Positions 27,298 to 39,208 of a stretch of DNA of 64,000 bases are shown here, in pieces (position 1 is the first letter of the stretch; every line of letters starts with the position of its first letter). This DNA is from Saccharopolyspora flava (GTDB lineage Bacteria; Actinomycetota; Actinomycetes; Mycobacteriales; Pseudonocardiaceae). The position numbers and the translations under genes were made by a program. Under the pieces are notes generated by a model. That model worked only from the letters and a program-made list of their open reading frames with translations. It was not told the origin of the DNA and did no database searches. The stretch is from the NCBI RefSeq assembly GCF_900116135.1, contig NZ_FOZX01000001.1:1240001-1304000 (forward strand). Direction: 5' to 3'.

Positions 27298-28671
27298 GTG
27301 ACGGGGGGATGGTTCGCCGGGCTGGATCGGCCGGACAGCAAGCAGCTGACCGAGACCCTCAGAAGCGCCATCCGCGACGGGTCGCCGGCCGCCGGGACCC
27401 GGGTCCCCTCGACCCGCTCGCTCGCCCAGGAGCTCGGCATCGCGCGCGGCACCGTCACCCGCGCCTACGAGCAGCTCGCCGCCGAGGGCTTCCTCATCGC
27501 CCGCCAGGGCGCCCCCACGGTCGTCGCCGAGCTGCCGCCCGCACCGGCTCCCGCATCGCCGCACGCGACCGATCCGGAGCCCGAAGCGGGGCGCTGGGAC
27601 TTCCGGCCGGGCCGGCCGAACCTGAGCGCCTTCCCGCGCCGGGACTGGCTGGCGGCCAGCCGGCGGGCGCTGCGCGACGCGCCCACCGACGACCTCGGCT
27701 ACGGCGACCCGCAGGGCCACCCGCGGCTGCGGGAAGCCCTCGCCGGCTACCTCGCGCGCGAGCGGGCGGTGGCCACGACCCCGGCCAACATCATCGTCTG
27801 CAACGGCTACACCCAGGCGTTGTCGCTGCTCAGCAATACCCTTGCGGATCAGGGCGAGACGTCGGTGGACTTCGAGGACCCGTCCGCGCCGCACCTGTGG
27901 GACATCCCCGCCGGGTTCGGGATGGCCGTGCACGGCATCCCGGTGGACTCCGAGGGGCTCGACGTGTCGCGGCTGCGGAGCCGGGCCGTGGTCGTGACCC
28001 CGGCGCACCAGTTCCCGCTGGGCGTGAGCATGAGCTCCGCCCGGCGGACCGAGCTGGTGCGCCGCGCCAAGGACGAGGACCTGCTGGTCATCGACGACGA
28101 CTACGACGGCGAGTTCCGCTTCGACCGCCAACCGGTCGGGTCGCTGCAGGGGATGGCTCCCGACAACGTCGTCTACGCCGGCACGGCGAGCAAGACGCTG
28201 GCCCCGGCGCTGCGACTGGCGTGGCTGGCGCTGCCGTCGCGGCTGGTGGAGCCGGTGCGCGAGCTCAAGCGGACCAGCGGTCTGCACGCCCCGCTGTTCG
28301 AACAGCTGGCCATGGCAGAGTTGATCTTGTCGGGGGCCTACGATCAGCACGTCCGCCGATCGCGCGCCACCTACCGGCAGCGCCGCGAGCAGCTCGGTGA
28401 AGCGCTGCGCGGGATGCGCGCGAACCACCGGCCGCACCCGGCCGGGATCTCGGCGGGCCTGCACGTGACCTTGCAGCTGGATCCGGAAGGACCCACGGAG
28501 AGCGAGGTCCTGGACGGAGCGCGGCGGCACTCGGTGGAACTCCAGGTGCTGGGGCCGCACTGGGTCGCTCCCGGCGAGCACCCGCCCGGCGTGATCGTCG
28601 GGTACGCGGCGCCGTCGGACCACGCGTTCCGTCCCGCGCTGCGAGCGCTGGTCACCGTCCTGGAGCGGTGA
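27298..28671 (+). CDS. MocR/PdxR-family transcriptional regulator (GntR-type HTH plus aminotransferase fold)
   Basis: The 457-residue protein joins an N-terminal winged helix (about 15-80; RVPSTRSLAQELGIARGTVTRAYEQLAAEGFL) to a class I aminotransferase domain. The PLP-binding lysine lies in GTASKTLAPALRLAWL near residue 299, and DDDYDGEFRFDRQP precedes it. MocR proteins sense PLP or amino-compounds and often control adjacent genes. I chose GTG 27298; the frame is open far upstream but that part overlaps the divergent operon. No vitamin B6 genes are nearby, and the divergent toxin operon is the only obvious neighbour target. Confidence 0.85.
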   Translation: MTGGWFAGLDRPDSKQLTETLRSAIRDGSPAAGTRVPSTRSLAQELGIARGTVTRAYEQLAAEGFLIARQGAPTVVAELPPAPAPASPHATDPEPEAGRWDFRPGRPNLSAFPRRDWLAASRRALRDAPTDDLGYGDPQGHPRLREALAGYLARERAVATTPANIIVCNGYTQALSLLSNTLADQGETSVDFEDPSAPHLWDIPAGFGMAVHGIPVDSEGLDVSRLRSRAVVVTPAHQFPLGVSMSSARRTELVRRAKDEDLLVIDDDYDGEFRFDRQPVGSLQGMAPDNVVYAGTASKTLAPALRLAWLALPSRLVEPVRELKRTSGLHAPLFEQLAMAELILSGAYDQHVRRSRATYRQRREQLGEALRGMRANHRPHPAGISAGLHVTLQLDPEGPTESEVLDGARRHSVELQVLGPHWVAPGEHPPGVIVGYAAPSDHAFRPALRALVTVLER

Positions 28672-28771
28672 CTCGATCGGGCGACACTGCGCGTCGCCGC
28701 CGTGTCCGTAGCACGAAGGGGGAACACTTGTTCTATTCTGGTGTCCCCTCCCGCGATAAACAGGAGACAAG

Positions 28772-29251
28772 TTGACCGAAGAGCAGACCACCGCGGCCGA
28801 GGCCACCGGCACCGACAGCACCGCTGTCGCCACCGACCCGACCTCGCCCGAGACTCCGGCAGCCGCGGCGCCGGCTGCCACCGACGCCTCGTCCGAGGCT
28901 TCCACCGAGGCCTCCTCCGGCGCCTCCGCCGGGGCCGAGGCGCCGAAGAAGCGCCAGACCCGCAAGAGCTCGGCGAAGAAGACCCGCACGGTCGAGCTCA
29001 CCCTCACGGTCACCGGCACCGCCGACGGCGAGTGGCAGGCCGAGCTGATGCACCAGGGCAAGCGCGTCGTCCAGGCCCTGCCGGTCGCCGCCGCCGCGGT
29101 GTCCAAGGCCGCCGCCGAGCTGAACCCGGAGATCTTCGAGACCATCGAAGGCGTCATCAACGAAGCCCGCCAGCAGCACGAGGCCAAGCTCGCCGAACTC
29201 GAAGCCGAGGTCGAGCGGGTCCGCAAGGCCCTCGCCGAGCTCGAAGGCTGA
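28772..29251 (+). CDS. Conserved actinobacterial protein of unknown function (possibly DUF6319-like)
   Basis: The 159 residues divide into an Ala/Thr/Ser/Glu-rich disordered N-terminus (1-60) and a basic stretch, KKRQTRKSSAKK. A beta-rich-looking core follows (TVELTLTVTGTADGEWQAELMHQGKRVV), and then a C-terminal coiled coil from about residue 125. There is no signal or membrane segment. The TTG start is preceded by CAGGAG. It is monocistronic, closed by a strong terminator. I do not recognise a function. Confidence 0.6.
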   Translation: MTEEQTTAAEATGTDSTAVATDPTSPETPAAAAPAATDASSEASTEASSGASAGAEAPKKRQTRKSSAKKTRTVELTLTVTGTADGEWQAELMHQGKRVVQALPVAAAAVSKAAAELNPEIFETIEGVINEARQQHEAKLAELEAEVERVRKALAELEG

Positions 29252-29300
29252 CCCGAAGACTCCCGGGGCGCCGTGGTCCCCTCCCAGGCACGGTCCCCTG

Positions 29301-29341
29301 GACATGAAAGAGCCCCTGCCCAGCAGGGGCTCTTTCATGTC
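29301..29341. terminator. Strong bidirectional-looking terminator
   Basis: An 18-base perfect stem, GACATGAAAGAGCCCCTG against its complement, encloses a five-base loop and is followed by a modest pyrimidine run. It lies 50 bases after the preceding gene and just before the toxin-antitoxin promoter. Its GC core nearly repeats in the terminators at 29995 and 30551. Confidence 0.8.
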
Positions 29342-29350
29342 CTCATCTCC

Positions 29351-29370
29351 TAACACGTATGTGTTAGAAT
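29351..29370 (+). promoter_or_regulatory. Operator and -10 of the toxin-antitoxin pair
   Basis: TAACAC-GTAT-GTGTTA (29351-29366) is a perfect six-base inverted repeat. It overlaps TAGAAT (29365-29370), a good -10 that ends five bases before the GTG at 29376. The spacing fits a leaderless transcript. Ribbon-helix-helix antitoxins typically repress their own promoter through such palindromes, so autoregulation is likely but inferred. Confidence 0.5.
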
Positions 29371-29375
29371 CGTCC

Positions 29376-29645
29376 GTGTTCAAGGAAGTGAAGGAGAGCC
29401 AGTGGTCGGCCGACCACATCGCCAGACACGGGGTCACCTTGGACGAAGTCCGCGAGGCGATCTTGGCTCGGCCCTACTACAGGCAGCGCGGTCGAGGAGG
29501 CACTTGGGTCGTATACGGCCGATCCACTGCCGGCCGCTACCTGCTCGTAGTTCTCTCCGACGACGGCTGCGGGCGCGCGTTCGTGATCACCGCACGCGAC
29601 ATGGAGGACCGAGAGCGACAACTTTTCAGGCGAAAGGCGCGATGA
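29376..29645 (+). CDS. BrnT-like toxin of a type II toxin-antitoxin pair
   Basis: The 89-residue product starts VFKEVKESQWSADHIARHGVTLDEVREAIL and ends FVITARDMEDRERQLFRRKAR. The W...HI.RHGV..DEV start, GRSTAGRYLLVVL centre and ITARDM.DRER end match the BrnT family of small RNA-cleaving toxins, whose gene precedes that of the antitoxin, as here. GTG 29376 sits just after a -10; GTG 29361 in frame is the alternative. It overlaps the antitoxin gene by four bases. A DUF4258-type relative is the other possibility. Confidence 0.65.
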   Translation: MFKEVKESQWSADHIARHGVTLDEVREAILARPYYRQRGRGGTWVVYGRSTAGRYLLVVLSDDGCGRAFVITARDMEDRERQLFRRKAR

Positions 29646-29977
29646 TGACAAGCATGTCTTACAAGGGCGAGCAGCTGCCGATGCCCAAGGAGAAGCTCGA
29701 AGAGCTGGCCGAGTATTACGAGACGCACTCGGGCGCGGACGAACCAGGTGCCGAGGACGGCTCCTGGGTCGAGGCTCCCAACATGGTGACCGTATCGATC
29801 CGAGTCACCGAGCAGACGCGCAACGCCCTCGATATCCAGGCTAAACAGCTCGGAATGCGACGCACGGCGTACATCCGCCACATCCTCGAAGACGCGACCA
29901 GAGAGCAAGAAGCCCGCGAGTCGCTCGAGACCCGAGTGACCCGACTCGAAGCAGCCCTGGCCAGGCTCCTCGCCTGA
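29642..29977 (+). CDS. Ribbon-helix-helix antitoxin (BrnA-like partner)
   Basis: The 111-residue protein has an acidic N-terminal region (GEQLPMPKEKLEELAEYYETHSGADE). A ribbon-helix-helix DNA-binding segment follows at about 47-85, VTVSIRVTEQTRNALDIQAKQLGMRRTAYIRHILEDA, and then a coiled-coil tail. Here the N-terminus would be expected to wrap the toxin and the RHH part to bind the palindrome at 29351. ATG 29642 overlaps the toxin stop as ATGATGA; ATG 29645 and 29654 are alternatives. Confidence 0.7.
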   Translation: MMTSMSYKGEQLPMPKEKLEELAEYYETHSGADEPGAEDGSWVEAPNMVTVSIRVTEQTRNALDIQAKQLGMRRTAYIRHILEDATREQEARESLETRVTRLEAALARLLA

Positions 29978-29994
29978 GCTCAGGACCCACGTCG

Positions 29995-30020
29995 AAGCCC
30001 CTGCCCAGCAGGGGCTTTTT
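29995..30020 (+). terminator. Terminator of the toxin-antitoxin operon
   Basis: A nine-base stem, AAGCCCCTG with CAGGGGCTT, is followed directly by a T run, 18 bases after the antitoxin stop. It shares its stem and the CATGTC flank with the terminator at 29301-29341. Confidence 0.75.
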
Positions 30021-30030
30021 CATGTCTTGA

Positions 30031-30245
30031 GGTGTCCGGACCCGTTGTGGGGGGTGGGGAAGTTTTCATGAAAACTTCCCCCACCACGTCCCCGAACCGG
30101 GGTTTCGACTGGCATCTCAACCACCCCACGGCGAGAGAACGTGCTGGTGGGGTGGGGTGTCCGGAGTCGTTGGGGGAAGTTTCCGGTGACATCTGCTCTG
30201 GGTTGGTGGGGAGGACAGTTTTCATGAAAACTTCCCCACCCCGCG
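30031..30245. repeat. Cluster of intergenic palindromic and direct repeats
   Basis: A perfect 26-base palindrome occupies 30056-30081, centred on GTTTTCATGAAAAC and flanked by GGGGAA and TTCCCC. A second copy with the same centre at 30205-30240 has a four-base insertion in its left arm. Each is associated with a GGTGTCCGGA..CGTTG unit, near 30031 and 30157. No gene is supported in 30021-30345. The repeats look like a mobile or RNA-hairpin family that also occurs in related form at 42531. Confidence 0.75.
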
Positions 30246-30345
30246 GACCCGCGGTGAGAGGACGGGTCTGGGTCGATCCGGAGTAGTCAACGAAATGATC
30301 AAGGGCGGTTCCGGTCTCGTCCCGCCTGGACTAGCTTCCAGAACC

Positions 30346-30462
30346 ATGACCCAAGCGCCCGTTGAGCAGACCCTGCCCATGCCGAAGATCGAGGCCGAAG
30401 CCCTCGCCGACCACTACGACGCCCAGCCCGCCCCGGGCGACGAGGCCACGGACGAGGCCTGA
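30346..30462 (+). pseudogene. Orphan antitoxin N-terminal fragment (38 codons)
   Basis: The reading frame MTQAPVEQTLPMPKIEAEAL... runs 38 codons to a TGA. It aligns with the acidic N-terminus of the antitoxin at 29642 (QLPMPKEKLEELAEYYETH against TLPMPKIEAEALADHYDAQ), including the acidic end, but it lacks the ribbon-helix-helix part. No clear ribosome site is present; TAGCTT at 30331 might be a -10. It may be a remnant of a second toxin-antitoxin pair or a genuine small protein. Confidence 0.45.
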
Positions 30463-30550
30463 CCAGCACGAACCCGGTCACGCGGCCGGGGCCGGGGCAT
30501 CGCAGTCCGCTCCACCCCGCGCCGCTGCTGGCCATCCCGGAACGAGAAGG

Positions 30551-30581
30551 AGCCCCTGCCCGGAGGAGTCGGGCAGGGGCT
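30551..30581 (-). terminator. Terminator of rpoC
   Basis: An 11-base stem, AGCCCCTGCCC with GGGCAGGGGCT, and a nine-base loop lie just beyond the rpoC stop and are followed on the minus strand by CCTTCTCGTT. It is the third terminator within 1.3 kb with the AGCCCCTG/CAGGGGCT core. Confidence 0.8.
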
Positions 30582-30603
30582 CTTGGCTACTTCACTCGGA
30601 ACT

Positions 30604-33600
30604 TCAGCGGTAGTCCCGGCCGAAGTCGTAGTCGTCCAGCGGGACGGCCGCACCGGTGCCGGCGCCGAACACATCCGGGGTGTAGTAGCTGTCGTCGTAG
30701 GACGGGATCGCGTAGGCCGCGGCCCGTGCCTCCTCGGTCGGCTGCACCTGGATGTTGCGGTACCGGTTGATGCCCGTACCGGCCGGGATCAACTTACCGA
30801 TGATCACGTTCTCCTTCAGGCCGACCAGCTTGTCACTCGCGCCCTCGATCGCGGCGTTGGTGAGGATGCGGGTCGTCTCCTGGAAGGAGGCCGCCGACAG
30901 CCACGACTCGGTGGCCAGCGACGCCTTGGTGATGCCCATCAGCACCGGACGGCCGGAAGCCGGGTCGCCGCCCTCGGCGACGACGCGGCGGTTCTCCGCC
31001 TCGAACTGCGAGCGCTCGACCGGCGAACCGGGCAGGAACTCGGTGGCACCCGAGTCGATGATGATGACCCGGCGCAGCATCTGGCGGACGATGACCTCGA
31101 CGTGCTTGTCGTGGATGCCCACACCCTGCGACCGGTACACCTCCTGCACCTCGTTCACCAGGTGCAGCTGGGCCTCGCGCGGGCCCATCACGCGCAGCAC
31201 CTCGTGCGGGTCGACCGCACCTTCGAGCAGCTGCTGACCGACCTCGACGTGGTCGCCGTCGGAGATCTGCCGCTCGGTGCCGTCGACCGAGATCGCCGCG
31301 AGCCGCTGACGCTTGGACAGCTTGTCGTAGACGATCTCCTCGCCGCCGTCGTCCGGAATGATCGTGATCTTCCAGTAGCGGTCGTTGTCCTCCAGCCGGA
31401 TGCGGCCGGAGGTGTCGGCGATCGGGGCCTTGCCCTTCGGGACGCGGGCCTCGAACAGCTCCTGCACACGCGGCAGACCGGTGGTGATGTCGTCACCGGC
31501 GACACCGCCCTGGTGGAAGGTGCGCATCGTCAGCTGCGTACCGGGCTCACCGATGGACTGGGCGGCGACGATGCCGACGGCCTCGCCGACGTCGACCAGC
31601 TTGCCGGTGGCCATCGAGCGGCCGTAGCAGACCGAGCAGACGCCCACGCCGGACTCGCAGGTCAGGACGCTGCGGACCTTGACCTTGGTGACCTTGGCGG
31701 CGAGCAGCTTCTCGATCGCCGGGTCGCCCAGGTCCGAACCGCGGGCCAGCACGATGTTGCCGTCGGCGTCGGTGACGTCCTCGGCGGTCGTGCGGGCGTA
31801 GACGCTGGTCTCGACGTGCTGGTGACGGATGATCCGGCCGTCGTGCAGCACCTCGGCGATCGGCATCTTCACACCGCGCTCGGTGCCGCAGTCGGTCTCG
31901 CGGACGATGACGTCCTGCGAGACGTCCACCAGACGACGGGTCAGGTAACCCGAGTCAGCGGTACGCAGCGCCGTGTCGGCGAGACCCTTGCGGGCACCGT
32001 GGTTGGAGATGAAGTACTCCAGCACGGACAGGCCCTCGCGGAAGTTCGCCTTAATCGGGCGCGGGATGTACTCACCCTTCGGGTTCGACACCAGACCACG
32101 CATACCGGCCAGCTGCACGACCTGCGTCATGTTACCGGCGGCCCCGGACTTCACGATCGTGCTGATCGAGTTGTCCTCCGGGAAGTTGGTCTCCATCGCC
32201 TCGGCGACCTCGTCCTTGGCCGCCGTCCAGACCTTGACCAGCTCGGCGTTGCGCTCCTGGTAGGACAGCGCACCGCGGCGGTACCGCTTCTCGACCTGGT
32301 CGGCCTTGGCCTCGTAGTTGTCGAGGATCTCGGTCTTGTTCGGCGGCACGACCACGTCGGTGATCGACACGGTCACACCGGAACGGGTGGCCCAGTGGAA
32401 ACCGGCGTCCTTCAGCTTGTCCAGCGTCTGGGCGACGGTGACCATCGGGTACCGCTCGGCGAGGTCGTTGACGATCGCGGCCTGCTTCTTCTTCGGCAGC
32501 AGGTCGTCGACGAACGGGTAGTCCTCGGGCAGCAGCTCGTTGAACCAGACGCGGCCCAGCGTGGTCTCGGCGATCCACGGCTGGCCCGGCTCCCAGCCCT
32601 CCGGCATCTGCTCGGCGTTGGGGACCAGGTCCCGCAGCCGGATCTTGACCTTGGCCTGCAGGTCCAGCACGCCGCGGTCGAAGGACATGATCGCCTCGCC
32701 GACCGAGGAGAACGCCAGGCCCTCGCCCTTGGCTCCCTCGACCAGGCGGGTCAGGTGGTACAGGCCCGTGACCATGTCCAGACGCGGCATCGCCAGCGGC
32801 CGACCGGAGGCCGGCGACAGGATGTTGTTGCTGGACAGCATCAGGACCCGGGCCTCGGCCTGGGCCTCGGCCGACAGCGGCAGGTGGACCGCCATCTGGT
32901 CACCGTCGAAGTCGGCGTTGAACGCCTCGCAGACCAGCGGGTGCAGCTGGATGGCCTTGCCCTCGACCAGCTGCGGCTCGAAGGCCTGGATACCGAGGCG
33001 GTGCAGCGTCGGAGCGCGGTTCAGCAGAACCGGGTGCTCGGCGATGACCTCTTCCAGCACGTCCCACACCTGCGGGCGCTGGCGCTCCACCATCCGCTTC
33101 GCGGACTTGATGTTCTGCGCGTGGTTGAGGTCGACCAGCCGCTTCATGACGAAGGGCTTGAACAGCTCGACGGCCATTTCCTTCGGCAGACCGCACTGGT
33201 GCAGCTTCAGCTGCGGGCCGACGACGATGACCGAACGGCCCGAGTAGTCGACTCGCTTGCCCAGCAGGTTCTGGCGGAAACGACCCTGCTTGCCCTTGAG
33301 CAGGTCGGACAGCGACTTCAGCGGCCGGTTGCCCGGGCCGGTGACCGGACGCCCGCGACGGCCGTTGTCGAACAGCGCGTCCACGGACTCCTGCAGCATC
33401 CGCTTCTCGTTGTTGACGATGATCTCGGGCGCGCCGAGGTCGATCAGTCGCTTGAGGCGGTTGTTGCGGTTGATCACGCGGCGGTACAGGTCGTTGAGGT
33501 CGGAGGTCGCGAAGCGACCACCGTCGAGCTGCACCATCGGACGCAGGTCCGGCGGGATGACCGGCACGCAGTTGAGCACCATGCCGCTCGGGTCGTTGCC

Positions 33601-34515
33601 GGTGGCCTGGAAGGCCGCCACGACCTTGAGCCGCTTGAGGGCGCGCAGCTTCTTCTGGCCCTTGCCGCTGCGGATGGTCTCCCGCAGGCCCTCGGCCTCG
33701 GCGGCGATGTCGAAGTTCGCCAGCAGCGTCTGGATCGCCTCGGCGCCCATGCCGCCGGTGAAGTACTCGCCGTACCGGTCGTAGAGCTCGCGGTAGAGGA
33801 CCTCGTCGGCGATGAGCTGACGGGGCTCCAGCTTGGTGAAGGTGTCCCAGATCTCGTCGAGCTTGTCGAGCTCGCGCTGCGCGCGGTCGCGCAGCTGCTT
33901 CATCTCGCGCTCGGCGCCTTCCTTGACCTTGCGGCGCTGGTCGCTCTTGGCGCCCTCGGCCTCGAGCGCGGCCAGGTCGGTCTCGAGCTTCTGGGCCCGG
34001 GCCTCCAGGTCGGCGTCGCGCTGGTCGGCGACGCGCTTGCGCTCGACGCTGATCTCGCTCTCCAGCGTCGACAGGTCGTTGTGCCGCAGCTCGGTGTTCA
34101 CACCGGTGATCACGTAGGCCGCGAAGTAGATGATCTTCTCGAGGTCCTTCGGGGCCAGGTCCAGCAGGTAGCCCAGCCGCGACGGAACGCCCTTGAAGTA
34201 CCAGATGTGCGTGACGGCGGCGGCCAGCTCGATGTGGCCCATCCGCTCGCGGCGCACCTTGGCGCGGGTGACCTCGACACCGCAGCGCTCGCAGATGATG
34301 CCCTTGAAGCGGACCCGCTTGTACTTACCGCAGTAGCACTCCCAGTCCCGGGTCGGACCGAAGATCTTCTCGCAGAAGAGCCCGTCCTTCTCCGGCTTCA
34401 GGGTTCGGTAGTTGATGGTCTCGGGCTTCTTGACCTCGCCGTACGACCACTGGCGGATGTCGTCGGCCGTGGCGAGGCCGATGCGGAGTTCATCGAAGAA
34501 GTTGACGTCAAGCAC
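30604..34515 (-). CDS. rpoC: DNA-directed RNA polymerase subunit beta'
   Basis: The catalytic subunit of RNA polymerase is 1303 residues here. The N-terminus [37 protein letters not shown] is standard for actinobacteria. The zinc site [20 protein letters not shown] is at about 60-80, and the magnesium motif NADFDGDQM is near residue 534. The second zinc site follows [18 protein letters not shown] chose GTG 34515 on family match with GGGAGAAG upstream; the frame is open 45 bases further. It follows rpoB by 115 bases. Confidence 0.98.
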   Translation of the reverse strand: MLDVNFFDELRIGLATADDIRQWSYGEVKKPETINYRTLKPEKDGLFCEKIFGPTRDWECYCGKYKRVRFKGIICERCGVEVTRAKVRRERMGHIELAAAVTHIWYFKGVPSRLGYLLDLAPKDLEKIIYFAAYVITGVNTELRHNDLSTLESEISVERKRVADQRDADLEARAQKLETDLAALEAEGAKSDQRRKVKEGAEREMKQLRDRAQRELDKLDEIWDTFTKLEPRQLIADEVLYRELYDRYGEYFTGGMGAEAIQTLLANFDIAAEAEGLRETIRSGKGQKKLRALKRLKVVAAFQATGNDPSGMVLNCVPVIPPDLRPMVQLDGGRFATSDLNDLYRRVINRNNRLKRLIDLGAPEIIVNNEKRMLQESVDALFDNGRRGRPVTGPGNRPLKSLSDLLKGKQGRFRQNLLGKRVDYSGRSVIVVGPQLKLHQCGLPKEMAVELFKPFVMKRLVDLNHAQNIKSAKRMVERQRPQVWDVLEEVIAEHPVLLNRAPTLHRLGIQAFEPQLVEGKAIQLHPLVCEAFNADFDGDQMAVHLPLSAEAQAEARVLMLSSNNILSPASGRPLAMPRLDMVTGLYHLTRLVEGAKGEGLAFSSVGEAIMSFDRGVLDLQAKVKIRLRDLVPNAEQMPEGWEPGQPWIAETTLGRVWFNELLPEDYPFVDDLLPKKKQAAIVNDLAERYPMVTVAQTLDKLKDAGFHWATRSGVTVSITDVVVPPNKTEILDNYEAKADQVEKRYRRGALSYQERNAELVKVWTAAKDEVAEAMETNFPEDNSISTIVKSGAAGNMTQVVQLAGMRGLVSNPKGEYIPRPIKANFREGLSVLEYFISNHGARKGLADTALRTADSGYLTRRLVDVSQDVIVRETDCGTERGVKMPIAEVLHDGRIIRHQHVETSVYARTTAEDVTDADGNIVLARGSDLGDPAIEKLLAAKVTKVKVRSVLTCESGVGVCSVCYGRSMATGKLVDVGEAVGIVAAQSIGEPGTQLTMRTFHQGGVAGDDITTGLPRVQELFEARVPKGKAPIADTSGRIRLEDNDRYWKITIIPDDGGEEIVYDKLSKRQRLAAISVDGTERQISDGDHVEVGQQLLEGAVDPHEVLRVMGPREAQLHLVNEVQEVYRSQGVGIHDKHVEVIVRQMLRRVIIIDSGATEFLPGSPVERSQFEAENRRVVAEGGDPASGRPVLMGITKASLATESWLSAASFQETTRILTNAAIEGASDKLVGLKENVIIGKLIPAGTGINRYRNIQVQPTEEARAAAYAIPSYDDSYYTPDVFGAGTGAAVPLDDYDFGRDYR

Positions 34516-34630
34516 GTCGGGTCTTCTCCCTTGGTCGAATGGTGCTCCTCCCGGGGCCACCGGGGGAAGCGAGTGCCAGGTTGGGTCGGTCGCCGGCCCG
34601 CGGGACTAGCCCGCGGGCCGGCGGCGAGGG

Positions 34631-38125
<3,495 letters not shown>

Positions 38126-39208
38126 GATGCGTCCTTCCGGGACTCTGAACTGGCTACAGCCGTGCTCGCGGCGACAAGCGCGCGTCAGGCAAGCGCGCAG
38201 ATCGCTAGCACAGCTGTCAAGGGTGCAATGGCGCCGACCATCCTACGGTCCAGTGCGGGACAGACCAATAAGAGGACAGCGCAAAGTAGCAGTCTAGCCG
38301 GAAGGACGCCAGCTGTCGAGGGGGCCCACCGATGGCGGCCCAGCCCCGCGTTGAGGACCAGAGTGAACCCGCGCGCGCTCTCAGTCAAGAGATCACCGAT
38401 CGTTCACCCTCGTGGCGGAAAACACGATCACCTCACGTGACCGCCGAGGGGCCTTTTTAACCTGGTCAGGCGCTTTTGATCATCGCACGAGGGACTCCTG
38501 TCACGCCGTTGGCGAACCCCCTCCGATCGGCTCTTGACAAGTCTCTGAACCCTCCTGTGAGTCCACCCGGGACGGACGTCCGGCGCCGCGCGGATCCCGG
38601 CGCGGGGCTCGCGAGACCACCCGAGACCGTCCGACGGCGGATCCACGTCCACACGAAAGTGGGCGATCGCCCCTCGCGCGTCGCGGGTCACACAATTCCC
38701 ACCAGCCCCACGCGACCCAATTCCGGCACCCGCGGGATTGTTCGCGCGGGGAAATTCGGGCGTCCCGGTTTCGGGATCTTGAAAAGATTGGTCCAGGCCA
38801 ATTCGCGGGACCACCCGAGACCACTCGGAACGACCGGGAATATCTGGAAACGGCTGTTCATGATCAACTACGGTGAGTTGCGGCAGGCCGGGTGAACTGG
38901 ACGACCGTCCCCCGAACGTCGTAGCGAACCGGGCGCAACATCAACACCCCGCGACGATCTTGCCCGCTTGACCACATCGAGACCACGGGTTGTCTTAAAC
39001 ATTCCCCTACGGGGCTGAAGCCGTCGCGCAGAGCTAGTAGTTTCTCCCCACGAAGCTCAGCAATTACATCCAACGGGGGGACCCGCTGCCTCCGGAGGCG
39101 ATCCCACCCAGTAACACATGGGCTACTCGACAATTCACTCCGCCGGTAACGTGAGATGACCACCGGCCTCCCCGACCGGTGCCCGGCAGGCCACAGGAGA
39201 AACGACCG
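38126..39208. other. Long intergenic region between rpoB and the CHAT-like gene
   Basis: This 1083-base gap must contain the rpoB promoter (minus strand) and the promoter of the plus-strand CHAT-like gene. It holds a candidate rpoB promoter at 38360-38388 and a weak 67-codon hydrophobic frame (38185-38388, minus). It also holds three near-copies of GACCACCCGAGACC (38615, 38809, 38970). I see no convincing gene. Confidence 0.5.
38360..38388 (-). promoter_or_regulatory. Candidate rpoBC promoter
   Basis: On the minus strand TTGACT (38383-38388) is followed after 17 bases by CACTCT (38360-38365). The -35 is good and the -10 imperfect. Transcription would start near 38353, giving a leader of about 230 bases before rpoB. 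Confidence 0.35.

Noticed and set aside
27223..29226. Minus-strand frame opposite the MocR gene
   Set aside because: The plus strand has the HTH and PLP-lysine motifs; the opposite translation is low-complexity.
38428..38814. Minus-strand frame of 128 codons upstream of rpoB
   Set aside because: No ribosome site, no homology I recognise, and composition of non-coding sequence.
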